64,000 nt of DNA, from assembly GCF_963169125.1 (NCBI RefSeq), contig NC_084796.1, forward strand, positions 216,404,448-216,468,447, read 5' to 3'. Source of the stretch: Humulus lupulus. Taxonomy: Eukaryota > Streptophyta > Magnoliopsida > Rosales > Cannabaceae. The translations under genes and the position numbers were made by a program. Position 1 is the stretch's first letter, and every line of letters starts with the position of its first letter. Positions 25,031-35,949 of the stretch are shown piece after piece. The notes below the pieces were generated by a model that saw only the letters and a program-made list of their open reading frames with translations, was not told the origin of the DNA and did no database searches.

Positions 25031-25960
25031 CTAGTGCAAAGGAGATCTACATTTACGCCCATAAAGCATCTCATAGGGAGCCATCCCTATGGTAGATTGG
25101 TAACTGTTGTTATACGAGAACTCCATTAGAGGTAGATATCGGTTGCAAGACTCTGAAAAGTCCAATGCACAGCACCTCAACATGTCTTCTAATATCTGTA
25201 TAGTCCTCTCAGACTGGCCATCAGTGTGAGGATGAAAAGCAGTGCTGAACTTCAGTCTTGATCCCATAGCTCTCTGTAGCCCTTTCCAAAAGTTCGATGT
25301 GAAAACTGACCCTCGATCAGAAATTATCGACTTTGGCACCCCATGAAGTCTCACTATTTCACTAACATACAAGTTAGCATATTGATCCGCCGAGTATGTG
25401 GTCTTAACTGGCAGAAAATGAGCAGATTTAGTGAGTTTATCTACTATCACCCACACTGAGTCATGCTGCTTGGTAGTTCTAGGCAACCCTACCACAAAAT
25501 CCATCGTGATATCCTCCCATTTCCATTCAGGAAGATAGAGCGGTTGAAGAAACCCTGCTGGTCTCTGGTGTTCCGCTTTGACTTGCTGGCATGTCAAACA
25601 TCTAGCAACAAACTCAGCAATGTCCCTCTTCATCCCATGCCACCAATATAGTGCCTTGAGGTCTTGGTACATTTTTGTGGACCCTGGGTGCAAGGAATAA
25701 GGCGTTGTGTGTGCTTCTTTCATGATACTTTCATTAATTTCAGCACTGTCAGGTACACAAATCCTATCCTTGAATCTTAGCAATCCACCATTAGACACCG
25801 TGAAATCGCTGCTGCCACCTTCTTGTACCAAAGCCTCTTGTTTCACCAAGGCTTCATCCAATTTCTGTCCTTCTGGGATTTGTTCTAGTAAAGAGGATTG
25901 CAATGTGAGGTTTGCCAAACTTCCTGTCACAATTTCAATCCTAGCATTTATGATCTCCTT
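25031..25960 (-). pseudogene. Tekay-1 integrase: zinc-binding and catalytic core
   Basis: Counting from residue 1 at 25930, the zinc module has His74, His81, Cys111 and Cys114. The catalytic core has Asp144 (ITMDFVVGLP), Asp205 (SIISDRGSVF) and Glu241 (DGQSERT), with 35 residues between the last two: the complete D,D-35-E triad. Integrase inserts the cDNA into the genome. The frame is continuous with RNase H apart from a stop at 25961 and ends at a stop at 25031 in what should be uninterrupted polyprotein. The catalytic residues are all intact, so decay is recent. Confidence 0.88.
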
Positions 25961-27763
25961 CTAAAGAGGTATCTCTATCGCATGCAGCGCTGAGACACTC
26001 CCATGTCCCCGCCTGCTCAAAGCATCGGCAACTACGTTTGCCTTGCCTGGGTGGTATAGAATCTCGCAATCGTAATCCTTTACTAATTCCAACCACCTTC
26101 GCTGCCTCATATTTAGTTCCTTTTGTGTGAAAAAGTATTTCAGACTTTTGTGGTCGATGTATATCTCACACCTATCTCCGTACAGGTGATGTCTCCATAT
26201 CTTGAGTGCGAATACTACAGCTGCCAATTCAAGGTCATGAGTGGGATACCGCTGCTCATAATCCTTGAGTTGTCTGGAAGCATAAGCTACCACCTTCCCT
26301 TCTTGCATCAACACGCATCCCAAACCGTTGTTTGACGCATCACAGTATACCACAAATTTTCCGCCCTCAGTGGGAACACAAAGGATAGGTGCGGAAATCA
26401 ACTTATCCTTCATGGTCTGAAAACTCTCTTCACATTTTTCTGTCCATGCGAACTTCTGATATTTCTGGGTTAAGTTGGTCAATGGGGTAGCGATCTTCGA
26501 GAAACCCTCGACAAACTTTCTATAATAACCTGCCAACCCTAAGAAACTCCGAACTTTTGAGGCATTCTTTGGCTGGGGCCAGTCTCTAATGGCCTCGATC
26601 TTTGATGGGTCTACTGCAATCCCATCCTTGGAGACTATGTGCCCTAAGAAGGTTACCTGTTCCAGCCAAAATTTGCATTTAGAGAACTTGGCGTACAACC
26701 GATGTTCCCGTAATCTGTTTAGAGTCAATCTCAAATGCTCTTCGTGCTCCTCCTTGGTCTTTGAGTAAATGAGGATATCATCAATGAACACTACTACAAA
26801 GTTGTCCAAGAAATCCTTAAATACCCTATTCATCATATCCATAAAGGCTGCTGGGGCGTTGGTGAGTCCAAAGGACATCACTAAGAATTCGTAGTGTCCA
26901 TAGCGAGTTCTGAAGGCCGTTTTTGGTATGTCTCCCTCTTTCACTTTCAACTGATGGTACCCAGACCGCAGATCAATCTTTGAGAACACTGAAGCCCCTT
27001 GTAGCTGATCAAAAAGGTCGTCTATCCTAGGCAAAGGATACTTATTCTTAATGGTGACCTTATTGAGCTCTCGATAATCAATGCACATCCTCATACTCCC
27101 GTCCTTCTTCTTCACAAATAGGACTGGTGCTCCCCATGGCGAATGGCTAGGTCTTATGAACCCTTTGTCCAACAACTCCTGTAGTTGGTTCTTAAGTTCC
27201 TTTAACTCTACTGGCGCCATTCGATAGGGTGCCTTAGATATCGGTGTAGTTTCAGGTGCAAGCTCGATTACAAACTCGATCTCTCTGTCCGGGGGTAGTC
27301 CTGGTAATTCCTCGGGAAACACCCCTGGGAACTCACAAACAATATGAACATTTTCTGGCTTTAGTTCTAACTCCTTAGACTTATCCACTACACTGGCAAG
27401 GAATGTCGAACATCCATGTTGCATCATATTCTGTGCTTCCAGTGCAGATATTATGGGTGTTTGAAGGCCTGCTACTTCACCTTTAAAGGAGAAAACCTCT
27501 CCTTCCTTTGGCCTGAACTCTACGATCTTCTTTCGACAGTCTATCGTAGCCCTATGCTTGGATAACCAATCCATGCCGAGTATGACATCATAATCCAGTA
27601 TACTCAGTTCTATGAGATCTGCTAGGCACTCTCTACCTTCTACCATTACAGGTGTTAACGGTAACCACTTATTTGACAACATCATATCTCCCGATGGCAA
27701 CAATGTACTAAAGTTATGTGAAAACATCTTACAAGGCATATTCAGTCTATCAATCACATTCAT
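25961..27763 (-). pseudogene. Tekay-1 pol: end of protease, reverse transcriptase, RNase H
   Basis: The 600-codon frame starts inside the aspartic protease ([11 protein letters not shown], residues 57-67). The reverse transcriptase has [19 protein letters not shown] (about 216-234), [10 protein letters not shown] and the active site [10 protein letters not shown] with FIDD at 326-329. RNase H follows with YCDAS (Asp474), DLELAA (Glu512), YIDHKSL (Asp537) and ADALSR (Asp580). It is +1 shifted against gag: compared with Tekay-2, one nucleotide is missing near 27762. The apparent ATG start is therefore an artefact of a broken gag-pol polyprotein. A stop at 25961 separates it from integrase. Confidence 0.9.
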
Positions 27764-29100
27764 GGATCATAGGAATGAGTTGCTCTAGAATCAATTAAGA
27801 CGCTACACATTGTACCAGATATAGGGAGCTGACCTGTAACCACGGTGTTGCTATTGGCCGTTTCGTTCTGAGTTAAGGCGAAGACTCTTGCTGGCACCAG
27901 ATTGTTATTGTTATTCTGTCCCGCCTTCCATTGTGGGCAATTCTTCCGCAAGTGTCCTGCCTGGCCGCACTTGAAGCATTTGTTGGCACCGGCCTGACAC
28001 TCTCCTGGGTGTTTCCTTGTGCATTTAGGGCAGGTAGGATGCTCAACTCGGTTGCCCTGTTGGTTCCCACGGTTCCGGTCACTGAAGCGGTTATTGCGGT
28101 TGCTATGGTTCTGAGAGTTGTGGTAGCTGCTGTTCGGGACTGGAGGTCTAGGCCTTTTATCAACCCCACTATTATGTCCTTCCATAGCCTTTCTCTTGTT
28201 GCTCTCATGGAAGTTCTTGTTGCGGTGGCTCTCTCTTCTAGCGGCATTATCCTTCCATATTCGATCCTCCAAATATTCAGCCTCAAGAGCTCTATCCAAT
28301 ACTTCTGCATAACTGGCCACCTCAGCGCTGGTCATCCTAACATCCCTTGCTATCATCGGTTTGAGTCCCTTTACAAACCTCTGAACTCGCATTACATCAG
28401 TCGGCACCACTTCAGGGGCAAATTTGGCCAATCGATCGAACTTCTGTGCATAGTCAGTGACCGAAAGGCTCCCTTGAACCAAAGTTATAAATTCATCAAC
28501 CTTAGTTGCTAGCACCGCTGGACTATAATACTTCTTACTGAATGCCTGGACAAACTGCGCCCAAGTCATGGTATTTGGATCATGGGTCTGTTTAGTCACG
28601 TCCCACCAAATACATGCATCCATCTTAAGTAGATAAGCTGCGCAGGAAACCCTTCGGCGATCATCTAACTCCATATGATCAAAAATAGCCTCAACAGACC
28701 TTAGCCAATCTTCTGCCACCATTGGATCAGCTTTCCCTTCAAACGTCGGTGGGGCTTGTTTCCTGAAGCGTTCATATACTGGTTCAAACCCATAGGCTAC
28801 AGGTTGTGGTGCAGGTGGTGGTACTAGCGGCTGCAGTTGTGCCACTGGTACTTGAGGTATAGGGTGCATTTGAGATGTCTGTGGTACTTGTCTAGCTTGC
28901 GCTAGCTCTTCATCTCTTAGTCTCAACTCTTCTCTTAACCTTGCCACCTCTGCAGCCAGGTCCACAGTTGGCGCTGCTAGAGCTGCAGGTTGAACAGTTG
29001 GCACTTCAACATCAGGGATGGCCGTAGTTTCAGACCTTGTGGAGGTACCCTTTCCTCTGCCTCTACCTCTTCCCCTTCCTCCTCTTCCTCTGGTTGACAT
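27760..29100 (-). pseudogene. Tekay-1 gag and start of protease
   Basis: 446 codons. The N-terminus is Arg/Gly-rich (STRGRGGRGRGRGRG), followed by a short coiled-coil-like stretch (residues 48-70) and the gag core (about 110-280) with MDACIWWDVTKQ and TMTWAQFVQAFSKKYYSP. A CX2CX4HX4C zinc knuckle has Cys375, Cys378, His383 and Cys388. Gag packages the element RNA into virus-like particles. The frame enters the protease, whose active site should read Asp-Ser-Gly but here is DSR (437-439), and then runs out of frame after THSYDP because of a 1-nt deletion. Gag itself looks complete; the protease is inactive by motif. Confidence 0.88.
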
Positions 29101-29365
29101 GATGAAGTTCTAAGGCAATCACAGGAAAAATCGTAAGGAAGGAACTTGCATATCGATGGATATTTGTAAATCATGCATTCACATCACACCATTAAATTTG
29201 CAATAAAATATCCATAGCATTCAAAAATGTTTAAAATATTCCAAAATTAAACAATCCCAAAAAGTGTTTAATTAATCTAAAACATATTTCCTTCAAGTCT
29301 TAGAAAAATTATTATTGATCCATCTTATTTATTGGCATCCCGATGCGATGATCATGAAGTGGACT

Positions 29366-29902
29366 CTAGTCCTCGATGGTGGACTCGTCCCCTGAATCAT
29401 AGTTGAAAATGTCCTCCGGAATGTGGTAATAGTCAGGCGCATTTGCCATAATCTCCATCCTCGGGGTCGGACGCGGTATAGCACGCAGTACTTCTTCCAC
29501 ATCATATATCGACTCTAAACGCTCCTCTATTTCGCCATCATCCGTCATTACTAATACCAGCTCCTGATGATCTAGCTCGTAACTTACCAAAAAGTCGCGA
29601 ATCGTAGACTACATAGTGCTAAACTCCATGTCATCTATCACAACGTTATTCCATGATTGATTTAACTGTAAAAGGGCCTCTGGGTACATTGACAACGCCT
29701 CACTCATTACCCAGTATTGTTCTATGGTCCAAAGCAAGGCTCCTCTCTTCTTCATCATTCTTTGTATACGTTCGCAAACCTCCTTCGTCGTCTTTAAGAC
29801 CGCTACCTTCCAATCGTAGTAGTCTTCGTCAAGCTCAACTTTAGGAATTGCACGGATCACCTTAATCAATTGTTTCTTTGTTGTTCTTAACACAGGAGGC
29901 AT
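29366..29902 (-). pseudogene. Tekay-1 leader ORF (between primer site and gag), one stop
   Basis: Starting at the ATG at 29902 the frame reads MPPVLRTTKKQLIKVIRAIP and stays open to EFSTM and a TAG at 29609-29611, where the Tekay-2 copy has GAG. It then continues in frame through DFLVSYELDHQELVLV to an acidic tail (DIFNYDSGDESTIED). It matches the Tekay-2 leader ORF over the whole length, at roughly 70% identity by eye in the first 97 residues. I recognise no family: the first half is basic and probably helical, the second is acidic. It is sense-oriented, upstream of gag, and preceded by a predicted 71-nt intron. Confidence 0.7.
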
Positions 29903-29907
29903 ATTTA

Positions 29908-29978
29908 CTACAGAAGTTAACAATAGAAAAAGAATTAAATAAAATAGAAACAAGCAATAACACATAAGCAAATACTTA
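29908..29978 (-). promoter_or_regulatory. Predicted leader intron of Tekay-1
   Basis: On the minus strand a consensus donor GTAAGTATTTG follows GACGCGTC-like exon sequence at 29978. The intron is T-rich and ends CTTCTGTAG at 29908, five nucleotides before the leader ORF ATG. The length is 71 nt. The same arrangement occurs in Tekay-2 and in family B. Confidence 0.6.
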
Positions 29979-30049
29979 CGACGCGGTGAAGTGAGATTTT
30001 CCCATCTTTAGCGTGTATGGGGGGGTCCTTGGAAAATATGGACGACCAT

Positions 30050-30060
30050 CTCTGATACCA
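30050..30060 (-). promoter_or_regulatory. Tekay-1 primer-binding site (initiator-Met tRNA)
   Basis: The minus strand reads TGGTATCAGAG two nucleotides after the LTR end, the complement of the 3' end of plant initiator methionine tRNA and the usual primer of this clade. Confidence 0.85.
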
Positions 30061-30062
30061 TT

Positions 30063-31386
30063 TGTAAAGAACGCCCTAAACTAATACTTACAAAACATTC
30101 GCATAACATAGTTTATAAAAGAATAACATTCATTATCAAAGTCTCAGGGGGACTTATTTAAAACCATGCAAGTTGGCGCCACAAGTTTTAAAATAAAACA
30201 TAGGTTTTTATGCAAAGTTCAAAGAAACCAAAAATTTAAATAACTGAGTCCCACTGATAGTTTAGGAAAGTCTCTTAAAAATAAAACATAATTTAAAAAT
30301 GGCGTTCTACGTCGATCATTTTTCGTCTGTAGGATTACCCCACGCCATACACCCCATGATGAAAGAACTCCTCACGTCACCACGCGTGCCATAGAGAAAT
30401 CCTATTTGCTACCTGGAAGGATAGTAAGGGGGTGAGCTAAAATCCCAGTAAGGAAGTTAGATAGATTCTATAATTTTATGTTATGAATGGTAAGACTGTT
30501 GTGTGAATGAATTGTTATGAATTATGAATGCCATAACGTGATGATATGTTGAATGTGATATGTGTATGGATGTTAGATACATCAAACCAGTTACGATGTC
30601 AGATACATCAAACATAATACAATGTTAGATACATCAAACAGATTACGATGTCAGATACATCGAACGAGTTACTAAGGACATTGAGACGTGACTCCTAGGG
30701 CGGACGCGCCGAGGTTATTCAAGGACCAGTGATCTTCTGTTTACCTCATAGGGTGACATGGACAACTAGCGTTCCATGCTCATCATGTATGATGTATGTT
30801 TGTGATATGATGATATGTCACGATTATGTTATGATATGATGATATGTTACGATTATGTTATGATATGATGATATGTTACGATTATATTATGATATGATGA
30901 TATGTTACGATTATGTTATGATATACCATGATGTTTTAGATGAATGTTAGTGTTTGTATTTGTTGTATTCTTACTTGCTTATTTGTTTGTACTTCCTTAC
31001 TGGGCTTTTAGCTCACCCCCTTACTTTCCTTCCAGGTAGCAAATAGGATTTCTCTATGGCACGTGTGGTGACGTGAGGAGTTCTTTCATCATGGGGTGTA
31101 TGGCGTGGGGTAATCCTATGGACGAAAAAACGATCGACGTAGAACGCCATTTTTAAATTATGTTTTATTTTTAAGAGACTTTCCTAAACTATCAGTGGGA
31201 CTCAGTTATTTAAATTTTTGGTTTCTTTGAACTTTGCATAAAAACCTATGTTTTATTTTAAAACTTGTGGCGCCAACTTGCATGGTTTTAAATAAGTCCC
31301 CCTAAGACTTTGATAATGAATGTTATTCTTTTATAAACTATGTTATGCGAATGTTTTGTAAATATTAGTTTAGGGCGTTCTTTACA
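30063..31386. repeat. Palindromic, U3-less 5' LTR of Tekay-1
   Basis: From 30063 the sequence follows the LTR U5 side (20696 onward) for 395 bp to GTAAGGAAGT (30448-30457). It then switches strand and continues as the inverse complement of LTR positions 21633 down to 20696, ending TTCTTTACA at 31386. The outer arms (30063-30457 and about 30992-31386) form a near-perfect 395-bp inverted repeat around a loop of about 530 bp. GTAAGGAAGT occurs in both parent stretches, so the junction has 10 bp of microhomology. The U3 side of the LTR, with the promoter, is missing. The TATAC duplication abuts the abnormal end directly. Confidence 0.9.
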
Positions 31387-33270
31387 TATACATACTAACC
31401 CTTAACAAAACTTACAAGTGGAAATACCATAACTTTATTAAGAAAACTTCTAAAAATAAGAGTTAACTTACATAAAATCTCAAGTAGGATATGGGATCCC
31501 ATTGTTTTAAAAAAACAAAACATAACATTATTTAGAATAAAACGGGATTACATAACAAATGCGGAAAAATACATGTAAAAACCATAAAGACAAAACTACA
31601 TCCTCGAATTGAATAACGCTCGGCTCTTGAATCCATTCCGCCTCAATACACATTCTCCAAGCTTCCAAGAACCTTTCCCGCCACTAAGACCTATTTTCCT
31701 GCACATATAAACAAAAAGGAATGAGCCTAATGCCCAGCAAGGAAAAATCTAACACATAGTTCATATACATAAATTTCATAAAAACATAACATAACATACA
31801 TTACACTTTTATCATACACATACTATAATGGCCATTACTTGGGGTCCCATAGACTAAACAAGTCATATGCCCATGAGATTAGTGGGGTCCTACTAGCTAA
31901 GCAGGTCATATACCCATAATCTATTTGGGGTCTTGTTAGTCATATGGGTCATATGCCCAAGCCTACAAACATACATATCATAACACTAATCATAACATAA
32001 GAAACATAAGATAACATATAAAACATATAACATATGAATTTCTATCCTATTTTCCTTACCAAAATTACCGGGATAAGAGGACAGAGTTGGGACTTTGGAA
32101 CACTCCCAAGAACCATTTGAAAAAGAGTGAGTATAGAGAAGAAGAGAAATGAAAGGAATGGAAGGACTAAACCATTGAGAAAAATACTTACCGAAACCTT
32201 TTTGCTCAAGAACTTAGATTTCCTAACCAAAATAAAGATTAAGGTTAAAGGCTGAGTAGAAGACTATGAGAACTTAAAATAAAATAATACCAATGAACTA
32301 AGGTGTAGAAATACCTTGAAGACTTGTAGACCAATCTAAACCTCGAACTGAAATACTATGAAACCTTACTTCCCCAAGTGTTTGATAAGCTTATGATGAT
32401 CAAGCTTATGATTTCCCCACCCCAAGTGTTTACACTCTCGCACTCACCTAGCAACTTGCAGCCTCTGAACTTAGAGTAAAAGGTGAATAATGGCTGGGTA
32501 CCAGGTCCTATTTATAGAGTTTAGGAATGAAAGAATCTTAATTTTACTTGAATAAAAATAATGGCTTTTTAGGTGAAAATAATTTGAATAATCGTTCAGC
32601 AGAGGCTGAAGACTCATTCAAAAAGGTGCTGGACTTATCAAAAGGTTGAATGGCTGAATGGAAAACAAATTCAAAAAACATTCAAAATAAGCTGAAGGAG
32701 GCAATATATCGCCCCCTGTAGGCGATATATCGCCTGGGCCAGTATGCCTGAGGCAGTCGTGCATCGTTTCGTGTTTTCTGTATCTACGTGCTGCGATATA
32801 TCGCCCCCTATAGTTGCGATATATTGGCATTCGCTAATTATTTAAACACGAAATTACACATTTTTAGCTTAATTCAAATTGAGTAAATTGCCTTGACTAA
32901 GCCCTTAAACGTCTTCAAAGCTGCTGACTGACCTTAGAGCATTCAAACTTTACCCTTATTAAATTTAATCCTGAAAATACTTAATCCTTAATCACCCATT
33001 CATAACATGTGCTTAAAATCCTATTGGTTCTTATCTAGACATTATAGTATAATAAATATTAACCTTAATATCAGCCATATTAATCAAACCTTAGGTTAAC
33101 ATTAATATTCTTAAACTATAGGTTAAACTTATAAAATCTACAAGTACTACTATGAGTGTCCAAATAATTCCCGGTCTGAACCAAAAATCCACAGTCATAA
33201 AGATAATACTATAAATACTATAATACTACTATCTAACTAGCTAAGTAAAGTTCTTGGACTCTACAAAAGA

Positions 33271-34020
33271 GTAATACAAGTCATCGTTGTGGAAAATTAC
33301 AAAGAATTAGCCTTTCTTGCGATCGTTAGTTACATTGGCGATGTGATCAATAATTGACCAGTCCTCCTCTGTCTCCCTCTGGAGTCGTGGTGTTAGCAAT
33401 TCGCAAGATTCAATGCTTAGATCAGAAAGAGAAGTGGGTAGTTCTCTAGGCTTAGATACGTACTCTTTTTATTGATCATCACCTTTATACATTATATAAT
33501 ATTAGGAAAACAATGAACTATATTTATATATATATAGAGCTAGTAATAAGGTAAAAAGAAAAAATTAAAACAAAAACAAAGTAAATTCGCAAATGTTAGG
33601 ATATAATTTAGCACAATTGCATGTACGGCTACTAGTAATATGACCATATTTTTCCAAGTATATATAATATGTTAAAATTCTTAACCAATTTTGATATTGT
33701 TGTATGGACATATGAATTTGGCAACGAAATAGAGAAACAGAAGCTATAATCATTGTAGTTTGGTTCAATTATTTGATCAGGTTGGATTATTGGTTGTTGA
33801 GATTCTAGTACTATTTTCCATTTTTGAGTAGCTAGCAACTTTAAACTCTTGTATCTCTGAATTTTGAACTAGATATATGTACAGTGAATAATAATAATAA
33901 TAGTAAACCATAATAATTGTATGTTCATTAATTACGAATTAATCAATTTTCACTTATCAATAAAAAGAGTATGTACGTAGTGCTCTAGGTTACTTATCAA
34001 TAACTAATTGGAAAATTTTG
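33271..34020. other. CACTA-2 internal region right of the solo LTR
   Basis: It is mostly AT-rich. The minus-strand stretch 33290-33460 (reading [19 protein letters not shown]) and the frames at 33565-33838 look codon-like, but I recognise no family. The part just before 34025 is probably the intron preceding the captured XTH exon, ending TTTTGACAG. Confidence 0.35.
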
Positions 34021-34024
34021 ACAG

Positions 34025-34180
34025 CTTTCTAACAACGAAGACCACCCTGGAAACCATGAAGAAATTGATATTAAGTTCTTAGGGACAACCCCAGACAAGC
34101 AGTACACGTTACAGACCAATGTTTACATAAGAGGATGTGGAGATGGAAACAAAATTCACAGGGATGGATGACGTTTGATT
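34025..34180 (+). pseudogene. Captured XTH (xyloglucan endotransglucosylase/hydrolase) exon fragment
   Basis: The frame reads [20 protein letters not shown] followed by [20 protein letters not shown]. This is the GH16 active-site region of plant XTH enzymes, which cut and rejoin xyloglucan in cell walls; wording such as [11 protein letters not shown] points to the XTH31/32-like group. The catalytic signature E-x-D-x-E is degraded to EIDIK, with the second Glu replaced by Lys. An intact splice acceptor (TTTTGACAG) precedes it, so intron sequence was captured with the exon. The frame breaks after HRDG at about 34170. It sits inside CACTA-2 as a gene fragment picked up by the transposon. Confidence 0.8.
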
Positions 34181-34204
34181 TTAAATGTGCAAACTCAATA
34201 CTAT

Positions 34205-34227
34205 TAATATAGCTTTTTCTTGTAGTG
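34205..34227. mobile_element. Possible internal CACTA-type terminus
   Basis: The complement reads CACTACAAGAAAAAGCTATA from 34227, like the ends of CACTA-3. No partner terminus was found, so it may be the remains of a nested element that carried the XTH fragment. Confidence 0.35.
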
Positions 34228-34479
34228 AACAATAATACTACGCATGACAGAGCATAGTAATTCAGAAAACTAATAGATTAAGACGAAACTTGAACATAAA
34301 TACTACCAATTAAGCAATATTATGAAACCTGAACATATATCAAATAGAATATAGCATAACAAACCAAACAATTCAAAAAAAAAAATTGAGTTGCTAGTAA
34401 GAAAAAGATTGATATTTTATATCACAATTACATTTCAGTTATCAGTGAGAAACTAACAAAAAGAAAAAGGAACAGAAAA

Positions 34480-34910
34480 ACACTTACCATTCTTCATCTT
34501 CTACGTTAACACAGAGAGAAACTGCCAAAACCCCATCGCGAGAGCCACCACCCACGACCTCTCTGTGAGACCGAGCCACCCACGAACCCTCTGCGAGACC
34601 GAGCCACCCACGACCGTCATTTGCGCCGTTTTCCCAAGACCCCCGAGCCCCTATCATTTGCGCCGTTTGCCCATGACCGGCCCCCAAGTCCCCACCGTTT
34701 GCCTAATACCCACGATCACCCGTCGTTCGTCTTGTTTCCAAAACCCTTGCACGCCATTGAGTGAGTGATGAGTGAGTGAGAGAGTGAGCGTGAGGGAGAG
34801 GAAGAGAGAAATGTAAGGGTGGGTTGCGGCTGGGAAGTGTGTGTGTGTGAGAGAGAGAGAGAGAGATAGGGTTTAGGGGAGAAGGAAAAAAAACGTGGGC
34901 TGTGTAGAAT
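34480..34910. repeat. GC-richer island with short duplications
   Basis: Against the AT-rich background this stretch carries two copies each of CGAGCCACCCACGA (near 34572 and 34602) and CATTTGCGCCGTTT (near 34617 and 34656), then a purine-rich GAGAGA and GTGTGT tract. It may be the 5' end of another captured gene, but I cannot name one; the short frames here are not convincing. Confidence 0.35.
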
Positions 34911-35089
34911 TTTTAGTTTTTATTTTAATTTTAAATACAAAATTTCATGATAGTAAGAAAAAAATTATTAATGACATATTATTAGGTTTTATTTTCTACT
35001 TATATTTAAAAATTAACAACTTAATATTTTCAACATGGATTTTAAAAAATAAAAAAATAAAAAACTCATATCATTAGTGAAATTTTAAA

Positions 35090-35940
35090 ATTATTTTACA
35101 ATATTTAACCAAACAATAAAATAACTCATTTTTAATTAATATTATCATAAATATGTTAAAAAAATAAACTTTAAGTATATTATTCTTTATATCATAATTA
35201 ATTTAAATTTTGATAGAAAAATTATTATAAATAAAAAGTTAATAAAATGAAAAATTTAGAAAAAAAAAATCTAGAATTTAAAGTTTTTAATTAATATATA
35301 TTTACATAATTTAGTTTATTTTTAAAAAATTATACTATTCATTAATTTTTTTAAAATATTTTTCCAATTAATAAAACAACTCATTTTTAACTAATACAAA
35401 ATTTATAAATATGTTAAAGAATAATATAGTTAATAATATAGTTAATTTTATAAATATGTTAAAGAATAATAAATTTAAATTTTGATGAAAAAACATTATT
35501 ATAAATACAAAAGTTAATAATATGAAAAATTTAGAAACAAAAAAAATTAGTTTTAAAAGTTTTTAATATATACATAATTTTTATAAATATATATTTACAT
35601 AATTTAGAATATTTTTAACATTAGAATATTCATTAATTTTTTTACAATATTTTTCCAATTAATAAAATAATTTTTTTTAACTAATACAAATTTTTTAAAT
35701 ATGTTAAAGAATAATATAGTTAATTTTATAATTATGTTAAAGAATAATAAATTTAAATTTTGATATAAAAATTATTATAAATACAAAAGTTGATAATATG
35801 AAAAATTTAGAAACAAAAAAAAATCTAGTTTTAAAAGATTTTAATTAATACTTAATTTTTATAAATATATATATTTATATTTACATAATTTAGTTTATTT
35901 TTAAATTATACTATTTATTAATTATAATTTTAGATTTTTT
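35090..35940. repeat. AT-rich tandem repeats, unit about 260-285 bp, three copies
   Basis: The landmark ATGAAAAATTTAGAAA recurs near 35248, 35521 and 35797, and CCAATTAATAAAA recurs near 35365 and 35653. Units also share AAATATGTTAAAGAATAATA. The array adjoins the right subterminal repeats of CACTA-2. Confidence 0.7.
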
Positions 35941-35949
35941 ATTTGAATT

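Larger units (their letters stand above)
20696..31386 (-). mobile_element. Tekay-1: Ty3/gypsy chromovirus with a palindromic 5' LTR
   Basis: A perfect 5-bp target duplication TATAC flanks the element (20691-20695 and 31387-31391). The minus-strand order is rearranged 5' LTR (30063-31386), initiator-Met primer site, leader ORF relic, gag, protease, reverse transcriptase, RNase H, integrase, chromodomain, polypurine tract and full 3' LTR (20696-24424). Gag-pol has only a handful of lesions: one frameshift in the protease and three in-frame stops. The chromodomain-like C-terminus and long LTRs fit the Tekay/Del clade. It is inserted in the family-B solo LTR and is the innermost element of the nest. 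Confidence 0.92.
20647..33265 (-). mobile_element. Solo LTR of gypsy family B, interrupted by Tekay-1
   Basis: In minus-strand sense the LTR begins TGTAGAGTCC (from 33265) and ends GGGTCATTACA (at 20647). AAAGA is duplicated perfectly at 20642-20646 and 33266-33270. Removing Tekay-1 with one copy of its target duplication leaves a 1,923-bp LTR. It is related along most of its length to the 5' LTR of the element at 59574-61363, including the GGCGATATATCGCC palindromes and the block of repeats around CATATGACTTG. No internal region is attached, so it is a solo LTR, the usual product of LTR-LTR recombination. Confidence 0.88.

Noticed and set aside
27931..28512. 193-codon plus-strand frame over gag
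   Set aside because: It is the antisense shadow of the Tekay-1 gag zinc-knuckle region.
30063..31386. Separate inverted-repeat MITE or a natural siRNA hairpin locus
   Set aside because: Every base is explained by LTR sequence of Tekay-1 in two orientations with one microhomology junction; no independent element is needed.
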